64,000 nt of DNA, from positions 33,578 through 97,577 of the forward strand of contig DATLJB010000159.1 in NCBI GenBank assembly GCA_035539075.1. The letters are read 5' to 3'. Position 1 is the stretch's first letter. Every line of letters starts with the position of its first letter. Position numbers and translations under genes: made by a program. Under the pieces are notes generated by a model. The model ran no database searches and was not told the origin of the DNA. It saw only the letters and a program-made list of their open reading frames with translations. This DNA is from Dongia_B sp035539075. Lineage in GTDB: Bacteria > Pseudomonadota > Alphaproteobacteria > Dongiales > Dongiaceae. Shown piece after piece: positions 25,349-33,450 of the stretch.

Positions 25349-27016
25349 TTAGCCTTGCGCCGCATTATGCCGCTTGCCGAACAGCATGGTCACGTTGATG
25401 CGGCGGTTCTCATAGCCCTCGCGGAAATTGACCGTGCCGGTCTCATGGAAGAGATCCGAATTGAACATGACGGCGCGGTTCTGCCGATGCGGCACGTTGA
25501 TCGCCTCTGCCCCGCTCTCGGCAATGAAGCGGCGGATCACGGCCTCATCCTTGTTATAGGTGTTGAAGTCCCAGTCGAGCGGCGCCTCCTTGTCCCAGAC
25601 CTTGAGGCCGCCGCCATCGGGATCGAGATTGGCCTCGTCCGGCGTGATCCAGAAATTGACATTCACGGCGGCGAAATCGGCGTGGATGGGAATGCCGGCC
25701 AGCTTGTGGTCGTATTTGAAGGCCCACATCTTGGCGACCGGATGGCCGTCGAAAATCGACGGCAACGATCGCGCCAGTTCATGGGCGATCTGCACCAGCA
25801 GCGGGCAGCAGAAGCCGCCCTCGATGAAGCTGCCGACATAGCCATTGGCGAAACGGAACTCGTTCCAGATCGTCGAAGTGAGGCAGAAGCGCCGCAGGGC
25901 GGCAAGCGCCGTCGGCGTCAGCAAGCCGTCGAACCAGGTAATGCCGGGGCCACGCCGGCGGTAATCCGCTTCGATTGCCCGCCAGTCCAGGTCCGGATTG
26001 ACGGCCGGCCCGGCAATCGCCGTATCGGCGTCCCACAGCAGCAGGCGATTATAATGAGGCGCCAAGCGTGTCTGCGCCGCCGCCGGCAGTTCCACCGTGA
26101 CCTCGCCCGGTTTCGCCGCCGGCAGGCCGTCCAGCGCGCGTTGCAGATCGGCGATTATCTGCGCAGCTTCCTCACCGATCAGCCCCTGCCCCTGCAGATA
26201 GCGCAGCTGCTCGATATCGTGGCGCAGCTTCACCGGGGTGGTGCGACGGAAATAGGTCGGGTTGCGCTGAGCCGTCGCGCCGGGCGCGAAACGCAGCCGG
26301 GTCGCGGTATGGAAGGCCCGCATCGCCTCTTCGGCCCGGTCCATGTCGAGCAGCAGATTGCCAAGATTGTGGTACACATCGGCGAAATCCGGATGCAGCG
26401 CGATGGCGCGCCGGTAATGCTTGAGGACGAGATCATAGTCGCCGCTATCGCGCAGCAACCGGCCGAGATTGAAATGGGTGATGGCCGATTTCTCGTCGAG
26501 CTTGAGGACCTGTTCGAAAGCCTGTCGCGCGGCCTTCGTCCGGCCATCCTTGGCCAGGGCCGTGGCGAGATTGCCGAGGATGCCCACATGGCGCGGCAGA
26601 ATCGCATGGGCGCTTTGCAGGCGCTCGATCGCCCTCCCCAGCGTCTCCTGCTGTTCGTCGAGGATCGCCAGCTGCAGCCAGGCTTCCGGCATCTCGCGGT
26701 CGAGCTCGATCGCCTTTTCGAGATGTGGCCTTGCCTTTACCGGCTCATCGAGCCGGGCCAGCGCCTGCCCCATCGCCATCTGCGCTGCGGCATGATCCGG
26801 CACCTGGCGCAACAGCAGTTCCAGCTCGCGCCGTCCCCGCAGCAGTTCGCCGCCTTCCAGCCAGAATCGCGCCAGCAGGAAACGGGCATCGGTATTGCGC
26901 GGATCGCGCTTGAGTACCGCCTCGACCCGCCGCCGCGCGCCCGTCAGGTCGCCGGCATGGAAGGCTATGATCGCCGCTTCAAGCGTATTGGGTGAGGATT
27001 GCGGCTGCAGCGCCAT
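25349..27016 (-). CDS. TPR protein with C-terminal 2OG-Fe(II) oxygenase-like domain
   Basis: 555 aa. Residues about 1-250 form six to seven tetratricopeptide repeats (for example AITHFNLGRLLRDSGDYDLVLKHYRRAIALHPDFADVYHNLGNLLLDM). The C-terminal 200 residues look like a 2-oxoglutarate/Fe(II) dioxygenase: an HxD motif in LAGIPIHADFAAVNVNFWITPDEAN at about 440, a distal His in NSDLFHETGTVNF, and a following Arg in YENRRINVTMLFGKR. Such fusions may hydroxylate a protein or glycan held by the TPR. It is monocistronic, with a repeat-filled gap downstream of the next gene. Substrate is unknown; only the fold is supported. Confidence 0.8.
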   Translation of the reverse strand: MALQPQSSPNTLEAAIIAFHAGDLTGARRRVEAVLKRDPRNTDARFLLARFWLEGGELLRGRRELELLLRQVPDHAAAQMAMGQALARLDEPVKARPHLEKAIELDREMPEAWLQLAILDEQQETLGRAIERLQSAHAILPRHVGILGNLATALAKDGRTKAARQAFEQVLKLDEKSAITHFNLGRLLRDSGDYDLVLKHYRRAIALHPDFADVYHNLGNLLLDMDRAEEAMRAFHTATRLRFAPGATAQRNPTYFRRTTPVKLRHDIEQLRYLQGQGLIGEEAAQIIADLQRALDGLPAAKPGEVTVELPAAAQTRLAPHYNRLLLWDADTAIAGPAVNPDLDWRAIEADYRRRGPGITWFDGLLTPTALAALRRFCLTSTIWNEFRFANGYVGSFIEGGFCCPLLVQIAHELARSLPSIFDGHPVAKMWAFKYDHKLAGIPIHADFAAVNVNFWITPDEANLDPDGGGLKVWDKEAPLDWDFNTYNKDEAVIRRFIAESGAEAINVPHRQNRAVMFNSDLFHETGTVNFREGYENRRINVTMLFGKRHNAAQG

Positions 27017-27146
27017 CAGGAAGTCCGTCGGTCGTGATCATCGTCGTTCGTGCGGCGCATCATAGAGCCGCCTCACGCATCCGTCGATATCCCGCCGATC
27101 GGGCCGCAGTGTCTCCCACTCCACCTGATACTGCCGTCACCTTGCC

Positions 27147-27324
27147 GCCCCCCCTCACCCCGACCCTCACCCCGCAAGCGGGGCGAGGGAGTTAGGGGCG
27201 TCGAGCGGAAAGATAGTGACCTGTCCTGGCCCCCTTCAACTTGTGGCGAAGAAGCAGTGGAAAAGCATCGGCTCAATCCACCTCCCTCGCCCCACGCCAG
27301 TGGGGAGAGGGTTAGGGTGAGGGG
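27147..27324. repeat. Inverted pair of C-rich/G-rich intergenic repeats, second locus
   Basis: Arms at about 27147-27192 (CCCCCCTCACCCCGACCCTC, CCCGCAAGCGGGGCGAGGG) and 27281-27324 (CTCCCTCGCCCCACGCCAGT, GGGGAGAGGGTTAGGGTGAG) lie in inverted orientation about 90 bp apart. They are a diverged version of the pair at 1226-1379. They fill the 325-bp gap between the thiolase stop and the TPR gene start; no gene is seen there. Confidence 0.65.
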
Positions 27325-27341
27325 TATTCACAGACCAGATG

Positions 27342-28538
27342 TCAGCCGACCCGCTCGATGGCGATCGCCGTCGCTTCGCCGCCGCCGATGCAGAGCGAGG
27401 CGATGCCGCGCTTGAGGCCGTGACTCTGCAGGCCATGCAGCAGGGTCACGATGATGCGCGCACCGGTGGCGCCGATCGGGTGCCCCAGCGCACAGGCGCC
27501 GCCATTGATGTTGATCTTCTCTGCCGGAATGGAAAGATCGCGCATCGCCGCCATCGGCACCACGGCGAAGGCCTCGTTGATCTCGACCAGATCGACTTGC
27601 GCCATCGACCAGCCGGTCTTCTCCAGCAGCTTGCGGATCGCCGGGATCGGCGCGGTGGTGAACCAGGCGGGATCCTGCGAATGGGTGGCATGGCCCTTGA
27701 TCGTGGCGAGGACCGGCAGGCCTTCGCGCTCGGCAACCGAGCGCCGGGTCAGGACCAGCGCCGCGGCACCGTCCGCATTGGCCGAGGAACTGGCCGCCGT
27801 CACCGTGCCGTCCTTGGCGAAAGCAGGTTTCAGGGTCGGGATCTTCTCGGGCGAGACCTTGCCGGGGATCTCGTCATCGGCAACCATTTGCGTGCCGCCC
27901 TTGACGGCGATCTCGACCGGCGCGATCTCGGCCTTGAAGAGGCCCTCCTTCACCGCCTTCTGGGCGCGGGTCAGGGTGCGGATCGCATAATCGTCCTGAT
28001 CCTTGCGGCTGAACTGATAGCTTTGTGCCGTCGCCTCGCCGAAGCTGCCCATGGGCCGCCCGCCCTCATAGGCGTCCTCAAGACCATCGAGCATCATGTG
28101 GTCGAAAATCCTGTCATGGCCGGCGCGATAGCCGGCGCGTGCCTTCTGCAGCAGATAGGGCGCGGCGCTCATATTCTCCATGCCGCCGCTGACCACGATG
28201 TCGGCGGAACCCGCCAGCAGCAGGTCATGGCCCAGCATGGTCGCCTTCATGCCGGAGCCGCAGACTTTGTTGACGGTGGTGGCGCCGGTCGCATCGGGCA
28301 GGCCGGCATAGCGCATCGCCTGGCGCGCCGGCGCCTGGCCATGCCCCGCCGGCAGCACGCAGCCCATCAGCACTTCATCGACCTTCTCCGGCTTCAGGCC
28401 GGCGCGCGCGAGGGCGGCGCGGATGACATGGGCGCCGAGCAAGGGGGCCGCCGTCCCGGCAAGCTCGCCCATGAAGCGGCCCAAAGGTGTGCGCACCGCC
28501 GCGGCGATGACGACCGGATCGGAATTTCTATCGGACAT
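27342..28538 (-). CDS. phaA: Acetyl-CoA C-acetyltransferase (thiolase)
   Basis: 398 aa thiolase, most likely the biosynthetic acetoacetyl-CoA-forming type. Nucleophile Cys93 is in NKVCGSGMKATM. The loop NEAFA, the GGACALGHPIGATGAR motif with the catalytic His, and CIGGGEATAIAIE with the second catalytic Cys are all intact. The product acetoacetyl-CoA links it to acetoacetate decarboxylase at 17263. It is transcribed divergently from a TetR gene, with a perfect palindrome between them (28707-28722), so that regulator may control it. A fatty-acid-degrading role is the alternative, so the symbol is tentative. Confidence 0.9.
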   Translation of the reverse strand: MSDRNSDPVVIAAAVRTPLGRFMGELAGTAAPLLGAHVIRAALARAGLKPEKVDEVLMGCVLPAGHGQAPARQAMRYAGLPDATGATTVNKVCGSGMKATMLGHDLLLAGSADIVVSGGMENMSAAPYLLQKARAGYRAGHDRIFDHMMLDGLEDAYEGGRPMGSFGEATAQSYQFSRKDQDDYAIRTLTRAQKAVKEGLFKAEIAPVEIAVKGGTQMVADDEIPGKVSPEKIPTLKPAFAKDGTVTAASSSANADGAAALVLTRRSVAEREGLPVLATIKGHATHSQDPAWFTTAPIPAIRKLLEKTGWSMAQVDLVEINEAFAVVPMAAMRDLSIPAEKININGGACALGHPIGATGARIIVTLLHGLQSHGLKRGIASLCIGGGEATAIAIERVG

Positions 28539-28706
28539 GAGGGGGCTCCTTTACAGCCGGATGAGGGCAGCGGGATAGCGATACTCGCCTGGAATGCCGG
28601 GGACCGGCAACATCCTATCCGCGCTCGATGAACATTCGCTGTCCACCGGTAGGCACAATGCGAAAGAGGTCTTTAAGGATCGCCGCGAGACGACGGCAAC
28701 CCTTTA

Positions 28707-28722
28707 TATGATAGCTATCATA
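28707..28722. promoter_or_regulatory. Palindromic operator between thiolase and TetR genes
   Basis: TATGATAGCTATCATA is a perfect 16-bp palindrome in an AT-rich pocket. It lies 71 bases before the TetR ATG and 169 bases before the thiolase ATG. A palindrome at a divergent TetR promoter is the expected operator form. Confidence 0.7.
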
Positions 28723-28792
28723 CTATATGGTGGGGGACCGGCGCGAAGGTCAAGCGCCTCGTTGCCCCGACAATACCGGTCAAGAAGAAACG

Positions 28793-29383
28793 ATGCGTTA
28801 CAGCAAGGAACATAAAGCGGAGACCCGGCAGCAGATCCTGGTCCAGGCGGCGCGGCATTTCCTGCAGGATGGCATCGCCGGCACCGGCATTGCCGGATTG
28901 ATGGCGGAAGCCGGCCTTACCCATGGCGGCTTCTATGCCCATTTCAAGAGCAAGGATGATCTGGTCTCCGCCGCCATCACCAGCGGCTTCGGCCATACCC
29001 GCGCCGCCTTGGCGCGCGAGGCGGAGAAGGCCGGGCTGGAAGGCATCATCCGCCTCTATCTCAGCCGGCGCCACCGCGACACGCCGGGCAAAGGCTGCAT
29101 CGCCGCCCTGCTGAGCCAGGAGATCGCGCGCCTGCCGAAGAAGGTACGAGCGACCTTCACCGCCGAGGTCGCCGAGCTGCTGCAGCTGATCGCGGAGCTG
29201 CTGCCAGTGCCGGAGGGCCGCAAGCGGCTCAGCCGGGAAGAGCGGCAGGACCGCGCCATCATGATTCTCAGCAGCATGATGGGCAGCCTGCAACTGGCGC
29301 GCGCCGTGACCGATCCGGCGCAATCGGACCGCATCCTTGCCTGCGGGACCGAGGCGGCTTTGCAACTTGCCCAATGCACCTGA
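28793..29383 (+). CDS. TetR/AcrR-family transcriptional regulator
   Basis: 196 aa repressor. The HTH covers about residues 8-55 (KAETRQQILVQAARHFLQDGIAGTGIAGLMAEAGLTHGGFYAHFKSKDDLV), followed by an all-helical ligand domain containing GKGCIAALLSQEIARLP. ATG 28793 follows AAGAAGAAACG and matches the conserved N-terminus MRYSKEHKAETRQ; the upstream frame adds an unconserved leader overlapping the promoter. The palindrome at 28707-28722 is its probable binding site, for autoregulation and perhaps thiolase control. Confidence 0.9.
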   Translation: MRYSKEHKAETRQQILVQAARHFLQDGIAGTGIAGLMAEAGLTHGGFYAHFKSKDDLVSAAITSGFGHTRAALAREAEKAGLEGIIRLYLSRRHRDTPGKGCIAALLSQEIARLPKKVRATFTAEVAELLQLIAELLPVPEGRKRLSREERQDRAIMILSSMMGSLQLARAVTDPAQSDRILACGTEAALQLAQCT

Positions 29384-29482
29384 CGCTGGGCGGGGCGGCA
29401 CCTGCCTTGCGTTCGGCGGCAAGCGCCGTAAGCTGGCCTCGCGTGGCAATAGCAGCAAGTGCAGGCGGCAGCGGATAAAGGC

Positions 29483-30658
29483 ATGCGCATTCGAGAAATT
29501 TCCGAAAAGACCATCCCCCTCTCCCGCTATGCCGATCCGGCGCTGTCCTCGGGCGGGTTGACGACCAGCCTGGCGAAGATCGTGGTCGACCGCGCGGGCG
29601 GCGGCGCGCCGGTGACCGGTTGCGGCTTCGCCTCGATCGGGCGCTTCGCCCAGGGCGGATTGATCCGCGAACGTTTCGCGCCGCGGCTGCTGGCGGCGAC
29701 AGCGGCGGAGATTGCCACGGAGGCCGGGGACAATCTCGATCCCCACCGCTGCTGGCAGGTGATGATGCGCGACGAGAAGCCGGGCGGCCATGGCGAGCGT
29801 TGCATCGCCGTGGGCGCATTGGACATGGCGGTCTGGGATGCGGCAGCGAAGATCGCCGGCCAGCCGCTCTGGATGTTTCTGGCGGCGCGCCTCGGCCGCC
29901 GGCTTGAGACGGCGCCCGCCGTCGATCTTTATGCTTCCGGCGGCTATGCCTATCCCAAAGACGATCTCGATCGCCTCGGCGAGGAGATCCGCTTCTTCCT
30001 CGACCAGGGCTATCGCCGGGTGAAGATCAAGATCGGCAGCGCCGGTGATACCGCGCCCGGCATGGATCAGGATCTGCGCCGCATCGATGCCGTGCTGAAG
30101 CTGCTGCCCTCATCGCGATGCCTCGCTGTCGATGCGATGAACCGCTATGGCGCCGCAGCGGCGCTGCAGACGGCGGATCGCCTTGCCGGCTATGACCTGC
30201 TCTGGGTCGAGGATATCTGCGATCCGCATGATTTCGACACCCAAGGCAAGATCGCCGCACGGCTGCCGATGCCGCTCGCCGCCGGCGAGCCGCTGTTCTC
30301 GGCGGCTGAGGCGAAGCTGCTGTTTCGTCATGGCGGCTTGCAGCCGGATCGCGACATCCTGCTGTTCGATCCGGCGCATTGCTATGGGCTCACCCATTAT
30401 CTGGAAATCATTGCCGCAGCCGAACAGTCCGGCTGGCCGCGCAGCGCCTTCTGGCCGCATGGCGGGCACCTTTTCTCGCTGCAGCTCGCGGCAGCGCTGG
30501 GGCTCGGCGGCAGCGAAGTCAATCCACGCGCCTTCCCGCCGATCGGCGGCTTGAGCGACGGCCAGTATCCGCGCGCCGGCCGGGCATCGCCGCCCGACCT
30601 GCCCGGCATCGGCATCGAGAGCCGCGCCGCCTTCGCCCGGCTCTTCAGCGCGTTCTGA
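29483..30658 (+). CDS. Mandelate racemase/muconate lactonizing enzyme superfamily protein
   Basis: 391 aa enolase-superfamily enzyme: a capping domain (residues 1-125), then a TIM barrel. The catalytic KxK lies in GYRRVKIKIGSAG, and metal ligands are likely in CLAVDAMNRYG (Asp), LLWVEDICDPHDF (Glu) and PLAAGEPLFSA (Glu). A C-terminal His-bearing segment, WPHGGHLFSLQLAAALGLGG, is present. Such enzymes abstract a proton next to a carboxylate, as in acid-sugar dehydration or racemisation. Substrate is not deducible. It follows the TetR gene by 99 bp on the same strand and may be co-expressed. Confidence 0.83.
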   Translation: MRIREISEKTIPLSRYADPALSSGGLTTSLAKIVVDRAGGGAPVTGCGFASIGRFAQGGLIRERFAPRLLAATAAEIATEAGDNLDPHRCWQVMMRDEKPGGHGERCIAVGALDMAVWDAAAKIAGQPLWMFLAARLGRRLETAPAVDLYASGGYAYPKDDLDRLGEEIRFFLDQGYRRVKIKIGSAGDTAPGMDQDLRRIDAVLKLLPSSRCLAVDAMNRYGAAAALQTADRLAGYDLLWVEDICDPHDFDTQGKIAARLPMPLAAGEPLFSAAEAKLLFRHGGLQPDRDILLFDPAHCYGLTHYLEIIAAAEQSGWPRSAFWPHGGHLFSLQLAAALGLGGSEVNPRAFPPIGGLSDGQYPRAGRASPPDLPGIGIESRAAFARLFSAF

Positions 30659-30696
30659 TCTTTGCCACGTTCTCAGCGCGAGAGCCGACGGCGGCG

Positions 30697-33090
30697 TCAG
30701 GAAGCCGCGAGGAAGAGCAGCGAAGCCTTGCTCTTTTGCAGGATCTTTTGCGATCCGGCGCCGAAATAGAGCGTATCGCCGGGGCGGCGGTTGACGCCCA
30801 TGACGATGAGGTTGTAAGCGCCGCGCTTGGCCTCCTGCAGGATCGCCTCTTCCGGGGCGATATCGGCGCGGATCGCCGTCCACATGTCGGTATTGTGGCG
30901 TTCCGCCAGAGCGACGAGATCCTTGAGGAACGCCTCTTCCTGCGAGGTACCGAGTTCGACCTCCAGGCTGCGGCCGGCGCGGTTACGGCGGCGGCGCGTC
31001 CCGTTCTTCTGCGTTGCCTGCGCCTTGCCGTCCTCCGTGCCCGCTTCCGGCGCGCGCTTGACGTAGAGCGCCGTCAGCCGCGCGTTATTGGCCCGGGCGA
31101 TGGCGACGGCAAGCTCGGCGGCACGGGTGGAAACCGGGCCGCCGGTCACCGGCAGCAGGATCTTGAAACCGCTGGTCGAGGGACGTTCGCGATGATCGCC
31201 GCGCGTCACCACCACGGCCAGCGGTCCGTCGAACCCGCCAGCGATACGCGAGATATCGGCATTGAAGCCGCCCTCGGCATCGATCATGTCGTCGAGGCCG
31301 ATCAACAGCAAATCATAGCCCTTGTCGGCCTCCTTGGCGACGGCGCGCTCGGCTTCCATATGCGGCGCCCGGGTCGATTTGACGGCGACATCGTCCGGCC
31401 GCATCTCCTCGGTCTTTTCGGCCGCCGCCGCCGTCTTCGCCGCCCCGTCCTTCACTTCCTTTTCGAACGTGTCGTGCTTGGCGGCGGCGAGCTGCTGCGC
31501 GGCGCGGCCACGCGGCGGGGCGAGATCGCGGGCCGGCGTATTGCCTTCGAGATGCAGCACAGTGGTCGGAATGCCGCGGGCGCCGGCGACCACGCCGGTC
31601 AAGCGCGACACGAAGCGGCCGGCCGGACTGTCATCGACCGCCAGCAGCAAGCGCTCCACCTGGGGCAGGAAGCCGCGCGCATCCGCTTCCTCGCGTTCCA
31701 GCCGCGCCTTTTCCTCTTCGCCCATCGGCAGGCGCGCCAGCGCCCAGCGCAGCATCGGCGGCATCGCCATGGTGGTAATGACCGCCATGGCGACGATGAC
31801 GGTGAAGAGATTCTGATTGAGCAGCCCCATCGAGAGGCCGATTGTCGCCACGATCACCTCGGTCGAGCCGCGGGCATTCATGCCGCAGGCGAGCGCCAGC
31901 GATTCACCGCGCTTCAGTCCGCCCAGGGTACCGCCGACAAAGGCGCCGGCAAATTTGCCGAAGGTGGCGATCAGCACGATAACGACCGTCAGCAGCAGCA
32001 GGTCCGGCTGCTGCAGAACGGTGAGATCGGCGGTGAGGCCGGCAAGGCCGAAGAAGATCGGCGCGAACAGGGCGGTGATCAGGCCGCGCAACTGCTGATC
32101 GATATGGCGGGTCATGATCGGCGATTCGCCGACCAGGATGCCGGCGACGAAGGCGCCGAGCACGGTATGAACGCCGATCGCCTGGGTGACCAGGGCCATC
32201 GCCGCCATGATCACCAGGATGAGGCTGATGACGGGCAATTCGCTGACGAAGTTGTCGTTGGTCCAGCGGATGAGATGGAAGACGATCGGCCGGCCGATGC
32301 TGAGGCTGACCACCAGGAAAGCCAGCGTGCCGATGATGCCTTGCGCCAGCGAGCCGATATCCAGCGCGCCGTGGCTGGCGAGAGAGAAGATGACGGCGAT
32401 AATGATCCAGCCGATCGTGTCGTCAATCACCGCCGAAGCAAGGATGATCTGGCCGATATTGCGACGCAGGAAATTCATTTCCCGCACCACCATGGCGACG
32501 ATCTTGACCGAAGAGATCGACAGCGCCGTGCCCAGCAACAGGGAAACCATCAGGCGCTGCGCCGGATTGGGCAAAAGATGCTCAGGCAGGAATTCGCCGA
32601 GCGCGAAGCCGCTGATGAAAGGCAGCAGGATGCCGGCGACCGAGACGCTGAAGGCGGCGCGGCCGATGCGGCGCACCAGCTTGAGATCGGTCTCCATCCC
32701 CGCCAACAGCAACAGCATGAGGACGCCGACCTGGGCGATGCCGTCGATCATGGATTTCTGTTCCGGCTTGTCCGGGAACAGAAAATGCTGGGCCTCGGGC
32801 CATAACAGGCCAAGGACGGAGGGACCCAGGATGATGCCGGCCAGCAATTGACCGATCACTGTCGGCTGGCCGATGCGCTGCATCACCTCGCCGAGCAACC
32901 GCCCGCTGAGCACCAGCAGTCCCATCTGCAGGATGAGGATGGTTTCCGAACCGCCCTTGCCACCCCCCGCCGCCGCCAGGACATGACCGGACGGCAGCAG
33001 GCAGAAACCAAATGCCAGCACAGCGATGGCCAGGGAGTCTCGTCTCTGCCAGATCTGCCAGAGCAATCCCCGCCGTCCGCGATCTGCCAT
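30697..33090 (-). CDS. CPA2-family cation:proton antiporter with USP domains
   Basis: 797 aa membrane protein. A short leader and signal-like helix (SLAIAVLAFGFCLLPSGHVLA) precede a Na+/H+ exchanger domain of about 12 helices (LLVLSGRLLGEVMQRIGQPTVIGQLLAGIILGPSVLG, AFVAGILVGESPIM). The C-terminal 320 residues contain two universal-stress-protein-like domains (LLLAVDDSPAGRFVSRL; NLIVMGVNRRPGDTLYFGAGSQKIL), which may bind ATP and gate transport. ATG 33090 follows GGGGGTTGGG. Probably involved in K+ or Na+ and pH homeostasis at the inner membrane; ion specificity is unknown. Confidence 0.86.
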   Translation of the reverse strand: MADRGRRGLLWQIWQRRDSLAIAVLAFGFCLLPSGHVLAAAGGGKGGSETILILQMGLLVLSGRLLGEVMQRIGQPTVIGQLLAGIILGPSVLGLLWPEAQHFLFPDKPEQKSMIDGIAQVGVLMLLLLAGMETDLKLVRRIGRAAFSVSVAGILLPFISGFALGEFLPEHLLPNPAQRLMVSLLLGTALSISSVKIVAMVVREMNFLRRNIGQIILASAVIDDTIGWIIIAVIFSLASHGALDIGSLAQGIIGTLAFLVVSLSIGRPIVFHLIRWTNDNFVSELPVISLILVIMAAMALVTQAIGVHTVLGAFVAGILVGESPIMTRHIDQQLRGLITALFAPIFFGLAGLTADLTVLQQPDLLLLTVVIVLIATFGKFAGAFVGGTLGGLKRGESLALACGMNARGSTEVIVATIGLSMGLLNQNLFTVIVAMAVITTMAMPPMLRWALARLPMGEEEKARLEREEADARGFLPQVERLLLAVDDSPAGRFVSRLTGVVAGARGIPTTVLHLEGNTPARDLAPPRGRAAQQLAAAKHDTFEKEVKDGAAKTAAAAEKTEEMRPDDVAVKSTRAPHMEAERAVAKEADKGYDLLLIGLDDMIDAEGGFNADISRIAGGFDGPLAVVVTRGDHRERPSTSGFKILLPVTGGPVSTRAAELAVAIARANNARLTALYVKRAPEAGTEDGKAQATQKNGTRRRRNRAGRSLEVELGTSQEEAFLKDLVALAERHNTDMWTAIRADIAPEEAILQEAKRGAYNLIVMGVNRRPGDTLYFGAGSQKILQKSKASLLFLAAS

Positions 33091-33450
33091 ATACCCAACC
33101 CCCACCACTGCCAATCGGCCTTGCACTTCCGACCGATGCGGCCCGTTGCTCAACACGCTGAGCCGGTTCCCGCTCCGTCGGCCTTCATAACAACGCCGTG
33201 AAGCGCCGCCCGCCCGAATCGGCCGGACAGGCACGGTTCAGGCCGGGTGTGCTGTCGTTCAGGTTCGGCCCTGCCGATGACGGTGGTTATGACAAATTCG
33301 GCAGAAAATCGCAAATCCCGGTGTGAGATGAGCAGCACTGTGTGAAAGGGCCGCGCAGCTAGCTGTCGGCCATGACGATCGGCCTCCGGCGATGGGTCGC
33401 GTTAGAGCAAGATCCGGGAGCGAGCAGGAGGGCGTGGGGAGGCGCCGGCT
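33091..33450. other. Intergenic gap, nothing recognised
   Basis: 360 bp between the antiporter start and the GGDEF-EAL stop, both on the minus strand. It should hold the antiporter promoter. I see no conserved frame, RNA or strong repeat in it. Confidence 0.5.

Noticed and set aside
27372..27400. G/C-run frameshift suspected in the thiolase gene
   Set aside because: The frame is continuous with all catalytic motifs and normal length.
30379..32805. An 808-codon plus-strand frame opposite the antiporter gene
   Set aside because: Low-complexity His/Asp/Arg-rich translation without motifs; the minus strand encodes a clear antiporter with USP domains.
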